Shown here: piece by piece, positions 1 through 12,649 of the stretch | How the letters are laid out: each line of letters starts with the position of its first letter | Numbering within the stretch: the stretch's first letter is position 1 | Notes under the pieces: generated by a model | Database searches by the model: none | Seen by the model: the letters and a program-made list of their open reading frames with translations, nothing else | Told to the model about the DNA's origin: nothing | DNA from: Climacium dendroides | Taxonomy: Eukaryota > Streptophyta > Bryopsida > Hypnales > Climaciaceae | Reading direction: 5' to 3' | DNA: 64,000 nt | Assembly: GCA_950106755.1 (NCBI GenBank) | Contig: OX467082.1 | Span: forward strand, 11,718,001 to 11,782,000 | Translations under genes and position numbers: made by a program

Positions 1-2275
1 TTTGCAAATGTACAAACATTTATTTAGAACTTTGTAAAAATTTATTAGTACTCCTATTACCATCGGTTAGTAAATTCATTAATTACTCATAAGTTGTCCA
101 AATAATGCATTGGAAATTGTTTTGGGTTCTTTATTCATTTCTAAATGTAATATGGTAGAAACAAATTTTTCAATTTAATAGTATATTCTTTAGTTGCAAT
201 TTATAGTAATTAAAAGTGCACATACCATTGTATGCATATATCATGTTGGTTTTGTGGTGTATTGTTGATATGTCTCGTGCTTAAGAATTATTATCCTTGT
301 ATTCTATATCATTTGTTTTTTGACCCTATTGAATGTGTAGATTGAATGCATGGAAATTGATGTTCCTTTGCAATGTTGTTGTAGTGTTGTTGTTTTGAAT
401 TTGTTTCAACCTTAATAATAAGTTTCAATAATAATGAGCAAGTTCTTGGGTGGTTATGCCATTAATTTTTAGATGGTAATGAATTGGGATTCAAGAGGAT
501 TGCAAACAAACTACCTTTTCTTTTGTGTACAATATACTACTCCATACATATTTGTTTTGGCATAAAAACGTATTTTAACCCCCTAAAACCCATTGTCCCC
601 TAAAGGAACAAAATGGATTTTGGATAGGCTCCCATGGTCTCACACTGAGAGCAAAAGTTATGCTATCCTAAGTTGAAAATAGAGTTTTGTCAAGTAGCAC
701 ACAAAGTCAAAATAAAATTTTCAAAATTGTATTTCCCATAGAAAGTATTTTTTCTACATGGAAAGATTTGATTCATTTTATTTGGATTATTGATGAGAAA
801 GTTATGGAAAATTCTATTTGGAAGGCAATCTATGCACCTTCTTGAAAAAATAACTTGTAGGGTTCATTTTTGAACACAATTTTTCAAAAAGGTCAACAAG
901 GTTTAATTAGCTTACCAGAACAATGTCACTAGTGAGAATGATGATTTTTAATTCTATCTTAGAACTATCAATGATTTAGATTTTCCTTCAATCTCAAATT
1001 TACTTTTATTTAACAATTTTGTAAAGGATGAAAGTCAAGTGCGTTGTTAAATTTCTTTTCATAGACTTCCAATTCAAATTTTTAATTTTAAAAAATTCAA
1101 CTTTAAAATTATACATTCAAAAAAATTTAAGCTAAAAAAATTCAAAGCCTTAAAATCTAGTCAAACAAGGTGCACAAAAATCAAATTTATTTACTTCAAA
1201 TGCAAATATCTTGCAATCCATGTGGTCAAAAGTTTCTAAAATTTCTTCTACACATTTTTATATTATTCTAGTGCAAGATTCTATAGTTAGATACACAACA
1301 AAAAAACTTCTCTAAAGCTTTTGGTACTTTACAATAGAAATTCTATTTCAAGTAGTATTTCATAAACAAAATAAATACTAAAGCATTTCAAGTGATTTTT
1401 TTGGGTTACGGACCTCATATTGTACTTGATATTTTGTTACCCATCCAACAAAGAGAAAAATTACTCAAGACATGAATTCGTGCATTTGATGTATTGCCAA
1501 TATCAATGTTATTTTCTAGCAAGTTTTAGGATGGTGTAGCAATTTTGGATTTTGATTATTTGCCTTGGTCAAGGAAAGCATGACTAGGGTTTGAAGCATT
1601 ATTCCATTTACTTGTGTTTCTCATCCTTCAATGTTTGGGAGGGGGCACTGCATAGTATGTTTAGAGATAAAGTGTGTTCAAGCCCCTATTACCTAGAGGC
1701 TATATAGGTAAATTATTTGAATTTCTATAGGACTATATGTACCTAAATTTCTAAATTCACCTTATTTCATGTATCTTGTATGAGATCTTGTATTTTAGTT
1801 GAAACTTTTCCTAGTGCTATTTTTGTATATCCTATGTTCATTATAAATACAAAGCAAAGGTATATTTTTTTCAAACATTGGGGTCAAATTGACCTTAGAG
1901 AAAACCTTCAATTGCAACAATCAAGAAAACTCCGGATCTATTTCAAAAAGAGCGCACATTGTAAATCCAAAACAAGTTACTAAGTGGAAAGAAAGATCCC
2001 CACCAAAAACTACTCAATTAAAAACTATCCAAAATGGTTCCAAAGCTATAAGGTCAAAAATCCCTACTGCACCCTAAATCACCTATTCATAAACTTTGGT
2101 CATAGATTGCACTTGGGATCCTTTTGAGACACTTGAAATACATTCACTAACTTTCATATTTTTTTTGGCAATGTTATTTTAGAAAAAAAATAAACCTAAA
2201 TTTCAGTATATTCTTCTACCCTTCATTCTTTCTAAGTTTATTTTTACCATTCTAGAGATGCTAGCTCTACAATCA
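1..2275. other. AT-rich intergenic DNA, no gene seen
   Basis: No open frame here looks like protein. Two stretches, about 540-720 and 1190-1400, resemble text found again near 9500-9780 and 17090-17600, so they appear to be old members of a degenerate dispersed repeat family. I see no transposon coding sequence. Confidence 0.6.
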
Positions 2276-3141
2276 TCATACTACTAAAATCACAAGTCCC
2301 TCTGTAATATCACAAATGTTACCATTAGTACTAGGGGCTCATGCTTGCTATGCTACACATTCATTGTATCACATATTAATAAAATTTTGATATATTTGAA
2401 TAGAATGCATGATAATGATTTCAATAAGTCTTTAAAATTATTATTTTAAATATTTTGTAAAAATATTTTTAATCATACATACATAGAAATTGTATTTTCA
2501 CACAATGTGATATTATAGAAATAGAGTAGCAGTTTGCAATCACTTATGTAATATCACTTTTTACAAAAGGTGATATTATAGAAATAATATAGTGGTTGCA
2601 ATGAAGGTGATATTAAAGAGTATCCATAGGATGATATTATAGAGGTAGCAAATCCATTGCTTCTCTTGTCTTTACACTTCTTTGCATTTCTATGATTTTG
2701 TGCTTTTGTGAGTCTTGAGCTTTCATGATTTCAATTTTCTATTGCTATAACCAAATGATTTTGAGAAATTTATTCAATTGAAGCAATTTTAGGTTCCACA
2801 ACAATTAAGTTATTCACAAAGTTTTTGAGATTTATAAGTTTTTCTTTTCAATTCTTCAATTTGGATTGCCATTTTTTGTAACAATGGAGTCAAATTTCTA
2901 ATGCATTCTAATACATGTGTATTTTTTATAGTATTTACCATTGCATATGTTTCATTCATCATTCAATAAATTTCTATTGTACATTTCAATATATGCTTAC
3001 TTATAAAAAAATTATACAAAGATTTTAGTCATTTTTATTTGAAGATTTATTAAAAAATTTGTTTTACATTCTATCTAATACATAAAAATTCTTATAAAAT
3101 TCTAATGACAAATGTGTAGCATAGCAAGCGCCAACCGCTAG
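2276..3141 (+). mobile_element. Non-autonomous Helitron-like element, copy A
   Basis: The element starts TCATACTACTAAAATCAC after a host A and ends GCGCCAACCGCTAG before a host T. A 5' TC end, a 3' CTAG (CTRR) end and insertion between A and T are the Helitron hallmarks. A short AGCG/CGCT stem lies just before the 3' end. About 55 bp inside the 5' end is GCTTGCTATGCTAC, which is the inverse of GTAGCATAGCAAGC near the 3' end. Two further copies lie at 6358-8246 in the other orientation. There is no Rep/helicase ORF, so it is non-autonomous. What I cannot exclude is another element class with similar ends. Confidence 0.65.
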
Positions 3142-6100
3142 TATTTTATAAAAAAGATTCTAAACGCCTTGCCTAGTAGACTTAATGAACATTGATTGCT
3201 TTTAGAATGAGATTTTAACTCAAAATATAGTTTTTTAAATTATAATAATTGTATATTATATCATATTATTTATGTACTAAAAAATCAAAATAGAAATTTG
3301 CACAAGCTATTGGATGAAAAAACCCTTTGCCTAAAAAACTTGGGACATTATAATTTTTGCTTCAAACACCCCAATTGAATTCTTTTAATTTTTTTGAGAA
3401 GGGGAGGACACCTCTAGTGTCAAAATTTTAAAAAGATTCATTCAAACTTGACTTCATAGGAACCTACTTGAATTCTTGACTTGTTGTTTTACCAACAATT
3501 TCCTTTAGAGGGCAATTCATCCTTGTTTTGTTATTGTTTTTTCCTTTTAATCTCTAAAGGATTATTTGAATTTCTATTTAACAAACACTTGAAACTTGGG
3601 TAGGATCATACAAAGTCAAAATTTAACAGATGCTCTCAATGTTTTGATTCAAGATGAGAACATGCATCTCCTCATGGAAATTAAAATAATTCAATTTGAT
3701 GCTTGGATCAAAAGTTATGCTATCCAAAAAAATTTGGCCAACTAAATTATTCTTCTCTTGAAATTTGGCACATAGGTAATTGACATCATATAACATGTAA
3801 TTATAAGAAAAACTATATTTAACACAAAAATCTCATTCCAAGAGGAGTGTCTTAATTCAAACATTATAATCCACACAATCAAATGCTCTTAAATGTTTCC
3901 CACACATTTATATGCTAATCTACTACAACTTTGTATGATTGAGGTTCTAAAAAAGAGTTTTGATTTTCAATTTTGGATAAATGCAATACAAATTGGCAAT
4001 TTTCAACAATTTCTCTTGAAAAAGTCCCCCCTCCTTGCACATTTAGGGGTTTAAATATCAAGATTAATCAATATTAACTTGATAATATTATTAGTATAAT
4101 TTAAGCAATATTATTGGTAGGTTTCATACTTGGGATTTTAATAATCTTTGTTCAGCTTTTTGAATACAAAAGTGTGAAATCTCCTACTGTATTACATTTG
4201 TATTTTATCCTCCTTCATTGAGATCTGGGAAAAGTTCCCCAAAGCCAACTGACCGGAACTGACTGACAAACCTTTGCCCACAGTAAATAAGGCTTTTAAT
4301 ATGTTGCTTACATTTTCTATGTTTCAATTTCTGTTGCTCCCATTGGTCGCATTTTGATTCATGAGTACAAACAGTAGTCTGATGATACAATAAGTTTAGT
4401 TCAGTTCTGTTTTGGATATTCATTTTATTTCTTGGGTGAAGGGACTGTTAAATTGTCAAAAAGCTTTCTAGTGCACAGTGTGAAAAAAATGGGTTTTAAA
4501 TTTCCATTCCGAAATTCAACCATGCCGCATAATTGTACTTAAACTCTTACAGGAATGCCTAGAATTGTTTTTAAAAACAACTTCATTCGGCTTTAAAGAT
4601 TGCAAAATTATAATGATTGAAGTTAGAGGGGAAAAAAAAAATTCTTTGGGTAGTGTGTAATAGGGTCAAAAGGCTTTTATTGTTCAGTTGCTCATGAAGT
4701 GGAATACTTTGTTTCAACAAATATAGATTTTTATTTTGGCAAGTGTGTTCTATGTAATGTTAGTTACATATTTGTCAAATTTCAAAATGAAAAGAAGAAA
4801 TTAGTTCAAGCTCAGATTGGGATTTTGACTTATGGATTGCAAAATTATAAATCCTCCTTTAAAGGATTTATTTTGAAAAGGACTCTAAACAAATGTATCT
4901 ATCCCCTAAAAAGAGACAATCCACTTGCCTTCCAGGTATTCAAAAAATTATCTCCCTACGAATCCCTCCAAAAATATTTTTTATACCACAACCCTAGATA
5001 TACATTGGCATCTGGACTTATGGCACACAAATATGATACATACATACATACATACATTGATACACACACACACACAAATAAATATATATAAATTGTATAT
5101 AAATTCTAAAATTTGAAAATAGGTTAGATATATGGCTTTAATACATGATATATACATGGTCACATACGGTCACATACTTCTTATCAATTATTATCACATA
5201 TGAATTTAGAAAATGTATATGATCAAGGGATAGGGATAATTAATGAAAGATGATTTTTTTTATTTTTTTATTTTAGGTATGAAGTATTCAAAAATAAATA
5301 AAAACATTCCTTTTTAGTTTGAGGGGTTAATTTTTTGGTGTCCCTTTCGAGTGACTAATTTTTTGATGCAACTAAAACACAGTTGCTATAATCATGCAAG
5401 CACAATTTGTTTTACCCCCAAAAAGGTGGCAAATACAGAAAACAAGTGGTTACATCAATTTTGTCAAACAATTGTTGTCCTCGATATCAGACTTGCTGCT
5501 TGCATTAGGCAAGAAGACCCTAATGCAAGCATCTTTTTTTCCAAAGGATTGCTTGGAAATGACTTGTGTTTACAAAAATTTCATACTCTACATTTTGCAT
5601 CAAAAGTTTAATTTCCAAATATGCTAAACAAAACTTGTTCCTCTTTTGTGCACTTGGCAATGCACAAGACTTAACATATATTGAAACATTGCTAATAATT
5701 TTCAATGATTAGGGAAGTTGAGTCATTGTTTTGTTTTCTACTTAAAAGAAGAAAATAATCCATAATTTTTTTCTCATTCTAAACCTCTAAATCCTCCAAA
5801 TAGGCTACTCTATTTGTAATATGAGGCTTTTTGTCTCCATGAAAAAGCCCTTGACATGCACATATAAGCTTCAGGTGGATATATAGGTAATTATAAGACA
5901 AAAATTACTTAAAAAATATCAACTTATAATGATTACGATATCAATATCATTATGAAGTTAGCCTCTTTGATGCACTTTTGCATTTGATGATAAGTAGAAA
6001 GGCAAGATGAATATGATGGTATCAAAATTAATGTAAATATATGAGTTCAAGATATAAAAATAACAATAAAAAATTACATAATAAACATATTTATATTATT

Positions 6101-6357
6101 AATCTTTGAATCCCAATATTAGTGTTTTGCTTTTTTTGCATCTTACAAGTAATTAAAACAAAATTATATAATGCAAAATGTGCATAATAGTTTAATATAC
6201 AACCTTGTATTTTCACATCTTTCGAATAATAGATTTTTTGAGGGCTATAGTAGAGGTTAACTAAGGTAAAGGCATGGAGGAATTTTGCATTTCATTATAT
6301 TGAATTTTATTTGTATTCTCACAAGCTAGTTTTTATTTTTATTTTTTTATATAGTAA
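3142..6357. other. AT-rich intergenic DNA with a microsatellite
   Basis: No convincing gene is visible. A compound simple repeat of ATAC, then AC, then AT units lies at about 5036-5092 and accounts for the Tyr/His/Thr-rich frames there. The 130-residue frame at 4699-5091 runs into this repeat and has no recognisable domain. Confidence 0.55.
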
Positions 6358-7381
6358 CTAGTGGTTGGCGCTTGCTATGCTACGCATTCATCATTTGAAT
6401 TTTATAAGAAATTTTATGTATGAGATAGAATGCAGAACAAAAAATTTCATAAATCTTCAAATCAAAATGACTAAAATCTTTGTATAATTTTTTAATAAGT
6501 AAGCATATATTGAAATGTACAATAGAAATTTATTGAATGATGAATGAAACATATGCAATGGTAAATACTATAAAGGATACATACATTAGAATGCATTAGA
6601 AATTTGACTCCATTGTTACAAAAAATGGCAACTCAAATTAAAGAATTGAAAAGAAAAATTTATAAATCCCAAAAACTTTGTAAACAACTTCATTGTTGTG
6701 GAATCCAAAATCGCTTCAATTGAATCAATTTCTCAAAATCATGAAAGCTCAAAAAACTCACAAAAGCACAAAATCATAGAAGTGCAAAGAAGTGTAAAGC
6801 CAATAGAAGCAATGGATTTGCTACCTCTATAATATCATCCTATGGATCCTCTTTAATATCACCTTCATTGCAACAAGTCTATTATTTCTATAATATCACC
6901 TTTTGTAAAAAGTAATAATACAAACATGATTGCAAACTGCTACTCTATTTCTGTAATACCACATTGTGTGAAAATACGATTTCAATGTATGCATGATTGA
7001 AAATATTTTTACAAAATATTTACAAATTATTTTAAAGACTTATTGAAATCATTATTTTTACAAATTATTTTAAAGACTTATTGAAATCATTATTTTTACA
7101 AATTATTTTAAAGACTTATTGAAATCATTATTTTTACAAATTATTTTAAAGACTTATTGAAATCATTATTTTTACAAATTATTTTAAAGACTTATTGAAA
7201 TCATTATTTTTACAAATTATTTTAAAGACTTATTGAAATCATTATCATACATTGTATTCAAATATATCAAAATTTTACTAATATGTGATACAATGAATGT
7301 GTAGCATAGCAAGCATGAGCCCCTAGTATTAATGGTAGCATTTGTGATATTACAGAGGGAGTTATGATTTTAGTAGTATGA
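6358..7381 (-). mobile_element. Helitron-like element, copy B
   Basis: On the minus strand it begins TCATACTACTAAAATCAT and ends CCACTAG, followed by a host T. It matches copy A along its length but is longer because an internal 39 bp segment is repeated about six times (7020-7245). Its 5' end abuts the 3' end of copy C with no spacer. Confidence 0.65.
7020..7245. repeat. 39 bp tandem array inside Helitron copy B
   Basis: The unit contains TTTTAAAGACTTATTGAAAT and recurs about 5.7 times almost without change. Copies A and C carry the corresponding segment only once, so the expansion happened after copy B inserted. Confidence 0.9.
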
Positions 7382-8246
7382 CTAGCGATTGGCGCTTGCT
7401 ATGCTACGCACTCATCATTAGAATTTTATAAGAATTTTGATATATTAGATAGAATGTAGAACAAAAATTTCAATAAATCTTCAAATAAAAATGACTAAAA
7501 CCTTTGTATAATTTTTTTTATATGTAAGCATATATTGAAATGTATAATAAAAATTTATTGAATGATAAATGAAACATATGCAATGGTAAATACTATAAAA
7601 GATACACATTCATTAGAATGTATTAGAAATTTGACTCCATGTTACAAAAAATGGCAACCCAAATTGAAGAATTGAAAAGAAAAACTTATAAATCTCAAAA
7701 ACTTTGTGAACAACTTAATTGTTGTGGAATCCAAAATTGCTTCAATTGAATAAATTTTTCAAAATCATTTGGTAGTAGTAATAAAAAATTGAAATCATGA
7801 AAGCTCAAAGCTCACAAAAGCACAAAATCATAGAAGTGCAAAGAAGTGTAAAGTCAAGAGAAGCAATGGATTTGCTACCTCTATAATATCATCCTATGGA
7901 TCCTCTTTAATATCACCTCAATTGCAACAACTATATTATTTCTATAATATCACCTTTTGTAAAAAGTAATAATACAAACATGATTGCAAACTGCTATTCT
8001 ATTTCTGTAATATCACATTGTGTGAAAATACAATTTTCATGTATGCATGATTGAAAATATTTTTATAAAATATTTAAAATAATTATTTTAAAGACTTATT
8101 GAAATCATTATCATCTATTCTATTCAAATATATCAAATTTTTACTAATATGTGATACAATGAATGCATAGCATAGCAAGCACGAGCCTCTAGTATTAAGG
8201 TAGCATTTGTGATATTATAGAGGGAGTTATGATTTTAGTAGTATGA
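7382..8246 (-). mobile_element. Helitron-like element, copy C
   Basis: On the minus strand the element starts TCATACTACTAAAATCAT after host AA and ends GCGCCAATCGCTAG. The next base is the first T of copy B. This head-to-tail junction is typical of Helitron arrays. The length of 865 bp nearly equals that of copy A. Confidence 0.65.
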
Positions 8247-9942
8247 TTGTGTGACATATTATTAACAACCCATTATTATCTCTAAAATCAGTATATTATT
8301 TGTAAATCATTGCAAATAAGATCATTTAATAACTATAAGCACTTTGGGCATGTAAAAGTCTAAATGTATTACTTTTGAGTAACTTAATTCATGGAATAGT
8401 AAAGGTGTGAGAATGGTATTTGGGGAATGTGCAAGTGCTAATGTAGGAGTAACTAAGTGACTTAGTGGTCACAACATGATTTTGTACATTTTGGGCAATA
8501 TCACTTTAAAAGATTACAAACATTATCGCAATATTATGGTTGTCTTATATAATGATGTGATTATTTTAGGTGAATAGGATGACCACTTATAATTATGTTT
8601 TTATTAGCTATAGAAGTACATAATAGCTCTTTGGTACCTTAGGTCAATATATTTCAAAAATTGAAGAAAAATTCATACATTGTCTACATAATATAATTTC
8701 ACTTGATATTATATTTATGCACATTTGACAATGTGTGAAAGAAAATTAATATTTTTCATTACATGGAGTGGTTAGATAAAATATAGTAGTACATATATGA
8801 TATTGTACCTTAAATTAAACTACAAGCTTCAAACTTTAACTCCTAAAGGACTAAATTGCATTTTTTTTGGCAACATAGCAATTTTGTACAACTCACTACA
8901 AATGGAATTTATTTTCTTTGAAATTTTCACACAACATGTGCCCGAGGAGTACCTTTAAGGCCCAACAACTTTCATAACTTTTGACTACATGGTTAAAAAG
9001 TTATTGTATGATATGTAGTTTTCATTACTCAATAGGTAGCCCGGGCAACTACAAAAACTTCTTTATAAATCATTGTTTTCAAATAAAAAATTTGAAATTG
9101 GTTCTCTAGATTTATGTGTATGAGGAAAGCTTTGAATCATTCCATATAGATTAATGAGATGAAAGTTATGAGGAGTTTTAGTTTGTGAGTAGTTTGTAGA
9201 TAGTTATAGATTTTCTACTCTATTAAAATACACTTTTAAGTCTTTTATTTAACTCAATTTTTAATATTTTGGAAAAAAATTAAAAAATAAGGTGCGCATT
9301 GTTTATTACAACATTCCAACCATTGGTATTGGCATTTTTTCAATTCCATAACAAAATTCTTGACAATTTTGAATCATTCTCTACTTCTTTCTACTTACTA
9401 TTTTTTTCTTATATGTTGAATGATTTCAAATGATGTGAAAAATTTCAAGCATGTAGCTAACTTGTCTAGCAAAAAGAATCCAAAGAAGCACCATCATTTT
9501 GGACATTTTTTCATAGAAAAGTGAGCTTGTGAAGAGCGGTTCCCCATTTTTCTAAAGGCCCCAAAAATTATATTTGTGGATTTGAATACTTATATCTTGC
9601 AATCCACGCAGTGAAAATTTCTGAAATTTTTACTACATATTCTCAAATCAACATACAAGAAGATCCTATGGTTACATGTGTCGAAAAAAAGTTTTTTTTT
9701 TCAAAAATTTGGTACTTGTACTAGATATGGCAGTTTTTGAGTGTTTTCAGTGAAAACATATTCAAGGAACTTTAAGGGATTAAAGAGTGTTGTTACCTAT
9801 GGTCTTGGGAATGAACTTAGGCCTATTTTTTGACTGGATTCAAATTGCAAACATCACCCATAACACCAAGTGTGAACATATGTTTAGATTGAGGCCGGTC
9901 ACCCATTTTCTATCCTAGAATGCCAGATTATTTTTGTCATGC
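8247..9942. repeat. Degenerate dispersed repeats, no gene
   Basis: The stretch 8838-9270 is a diverged copy of 63598-64000, sharing AAGGCCCAACAA, GGTTAAAAAGTT and CTTTGAATCATTCCAT in the same order. The stretch 9700-9890 resembles 53290-53440 in the ZMYND12-like gene intron. Neither shows a coding domain. Confidence 0.6.
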
Positions 9943-11475
9943 TCTAAGGTAAAACAGTTCATTGCAGTCACCTAGGAAATGACCCACTGTGGTGTTTTTT
10001 TTGAGTATGTGAGATGTGTGCCACAATGCATGTCTTACATGACAGCAATGGAGTGAACACTGACCTCCTTAGGAACTTCTGATTTTTCAGTGTGAAGTTC
10101 ATTGTAAAAATTGACTATTTTGGCCTTCCATAATAAAAAAATATTTTGACTGCATTAGGTAGTGAGATGAGCATTACAGATTCAAATTTTGTTAGTTTTA
10201 AGGTTGTCTACAGACTCTTTTGGGCTCAATGCTTCAGAAATTCCTAGCAAATTCATACTTTGTCAAAAAAAAATATAATTTCAATTGCATTTGCTATTTC
10301 TCACACTTGTACTAAGGGAGCCGACCCATTTCCGACCAATTAAGCAATTTTGCATATCTGGAGTGTTGTTTTTTTGAGTGGAGAAATTTTCCCATGTACG
10401 GAAATAGAATTTAGAAGGATCCCATATTTTTCCAGAATTTTATTTCTCAAAACAAAATTACTACGAATTTTTTAGTTGAAGATTCTATCCGACACATTCT
10501 TGTCATATAGGTCCTCCTGTTTCCAACCGTAGGTTGGTTGTAAAATCAACCAAAACTGCAGCCAATCATAATGTGCCACGACTGCATTGGAAATTGTGCC
10601 ACAATTAATGTCATGCTTTCTCGTGCTGATTGGAAAGAATGTAGTCATATATATGACGGAAACGAGTCCCTGATTGGGAATGGGTCGCCTCCCTTAATGT
10701 GGGAAAAAAAGTTGAAAAATTCCAGCAACAAGATGATGTCAAACTCCTCATTCTGACCACAATGATCTTGACGTAACTTACAAGTTAGTCCCCTGAAAAC
10801 AAAGGTAATCTTCTCATTCAAGCTATTGAGGTCGGCTGTGTGTCCATGATTCACTTTTGTCAGCTTGAGTGCCTCCCCCACACACAGAGTCATCTGACGT
10901 TCATGCAACTGTTCTCCATGTGCAAAATTCTGCAGAGCATGCCACTGCATGCTGCTGCAAGTACTGAACAACAGAAGTAAGGTGAGCATCCATGCAAAAT
11001 AACTTCAGCAAGGTAAACCAGCCCATTGGGGTCAGAATGAGGAGTTTGGCAACATCTTGTTGCTGAAATTATTTTCAATTTTTTTCCCCACATCAGTACA
11101 AGTGTGAGAAACAGCAAGTGCAATTGAAATCATATTCTTTGGACAAAGTATGAATTTGCTAGGAATTTTTGAAGTGTTCAGCCCAAAAGAGTCTGTAGAC
11201 TATCTTAAGATCAACAAAATCTGAATCTGTAATGCTCATCTCACTGCCTAATGCAGTCAAAATATTTTCTATTATGGAAGGCCAAAAAAGTCAATTTTTA
11301 CAATGAACTTCACACTGAAAAATCAGAAGTTCCTAATGAGGTTAGTGTCACTCCATTGCTCTCATGTAAGACATGCATTGTGGCTCACATCCCACATCCT
11401 GAAAAAAACCCACAATGGATCATTTCTTAGGCGACTGCAATGGGTCATTTGACTACAATGGGTTGTCTTACCTTA
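9943..11475. mobile_element. Foldback-type element with ~440 bp inverted arms
   Basis: The left arm (9943-10314 plus 10697-10758) is the reverse complement of the right arm (11030-11475). The outer ends read CTAAGGTAAAACA and TGTCTTACCTTA. Matching internal blocks include AACTTCTGATTTTTCAGTGT and its inverse near 11310. The left arm is interrupted by a MITE at 10315-10694. About 270 bp lies between the arms. The longest frame inside (114 codons, 10645-10989 minus) has no recognisable domain. This could be a long-TIR Mutator-like or foldback element. Confidence 0.7.
10315..10694. mobile_element. MITE nested in the foldback arm
   Basis: Its ends are imperfect inverted repeats, AGGGAGCCGACCCATTTCC and GGGAATGGGTCGCCTCCCT, flanked by TA on both sides. 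The other arm of the foldback element shows the empty site at about 11090-11097. It is related, in opposite orientation, to 18622-19025. Confidence 0.7.
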
Positions 11476-12409
11476 TATATTAAGCCCCTCAATAGTTCCT
11501 AACCCTAATTTCAAAAGAAGAAGGAAAAAAACTGCATGAAAATTTGTGAAAATTTTGATGCTGAGGTCATCACTCCAAGCATGCCGTGCTACTCACCAAA
11601 CACCAAAGAGCCTGTCCACAGGTTTGAAATGAACAGAACATGATTGGATGAAAAAACTTGTGATGTTGGATATACAAGCAACATTGCACACTGGAGCAAG
11701 GAAAAACTATAATTATGGCACAAAATCCACTCGGAAAATGAACGAAACATTTCCTACTTGTGGTTTATGTATAGAGCAATGTCTGTGGAGGAGGGCATTT
11801 CGGGAAAAAAAAGGGTCAATGAGGAGGCGCTTTTTTTCCTGAAATGTACAATGGTGAGAGGCATTGGTCAACGTAAACTAGTGCTAAAAACCCGTAATTG
11901 GATGAAGAATGGATTTGAGATGGAGAATTTGTAATCCACGATTATGCGTGGAAACCAATGTATTTATGGAATTGCCCCAAATAACATGCCCGCAAAATGA
12001 GCAAGAAGTTTGTTGGCGGTGGTTTATGTAGAGGGATAAAGAGGGTGCATGATGGTTACTTGACACATGTTTCATATATAGAGTTGATTAGTCTTGTGTT
12101 AACCCCTAAAGTTCTAAGAGTTCCCTTGGGGTATTCTTGAAGGTTTGAGTAGGTACCTAATAATGCTAGTATATAAGCCTAGAAATGCGGGCCTATGAGC
12201 TTAGGTATAAATAGGTACTCTACAACTATTGAAGGCGCCTATAACATACATACCTATAATATAAGTGTCCTATAACCACGGATGGTGCTTATGACGTAGA
12301 CACCTATAATATAAATATCCTAAAATCATGAAAGGTACCTATAATATAGGAGGCTAGGGTCATGGGTTCAAGATCCTAAGCTCACATGCTAGCAACTGCT
12401 GTTGATATT
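11476..12409. repeat. Intergenic DNA with a diverged ~66 bp tandem repeat
   Basis: Between about 12225 and 12355 the motif ACCTATAATATA recurs about three times with related flanks. Nothing here looks like a gene. Confidence 0.55.
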
Positions 12410-12646
12410 CACTATAAGAAATTAGAGTTTTTTAATGTTTGAGTTGATGGATTTTAGGTGACATTGAATCTAACAACCCTTGTTTTTATGTCAATAATGA
12501 TGTCCAATGTAACATCTTAATGTTACATTGGACATCGTTATTGACATAAAAACAAGGGTTGTTAGATTCAATGTCACCTAAAATCCATCAATTCATACAT
12601 TGATTGTTATATTAAACACCATTTAAAACACAAATTTTTTATAGTG
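12410..12646. mobile_element. CACTA-type MITE forming a near-perfect hairpin
   Basis: The terminal repeats are CACTATAAGAAATT and AATTTTTTATAGTG, flanked by ATT on both sides (12407-12409 and 12647-12649). A CACTA terminus with a 3 bp target duplication fits the CMC/En-Spm superfamily. The middle, 12444-12591, is a palindrome with arms of about 72 bp, one visible mismatch and a loop of about 4 bases. Confidence 0.75.
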
Positions 12647-12649
12647 ATT

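Noticed and set aside
4699..5091. 130-codon frame
   Set aside because: No motif is recognisable, and the end is encoded by an ATAC/AC microsatellite.
2276..8246. Reading the three ~0.87 kb elements as TIR-type MITEs
   Set aside because: The inverted GCTTGCTATGCTAC blocks are subterminal at one end, and the true common ends are TC and CTAG without target duplication, which fits Helitrons better.
10645..10989. 114-codon minus-strand frame as a transposase
   Set aside because: No catalytic motif is present, and the frame spans the MITE/foldback boundary.
12356..12380. B-box-like GGTTCAAGATCC suggesting a SINE
   Set aside because: Spacing within the box is off by one and no A-box or poly(A) tail accompanies it.
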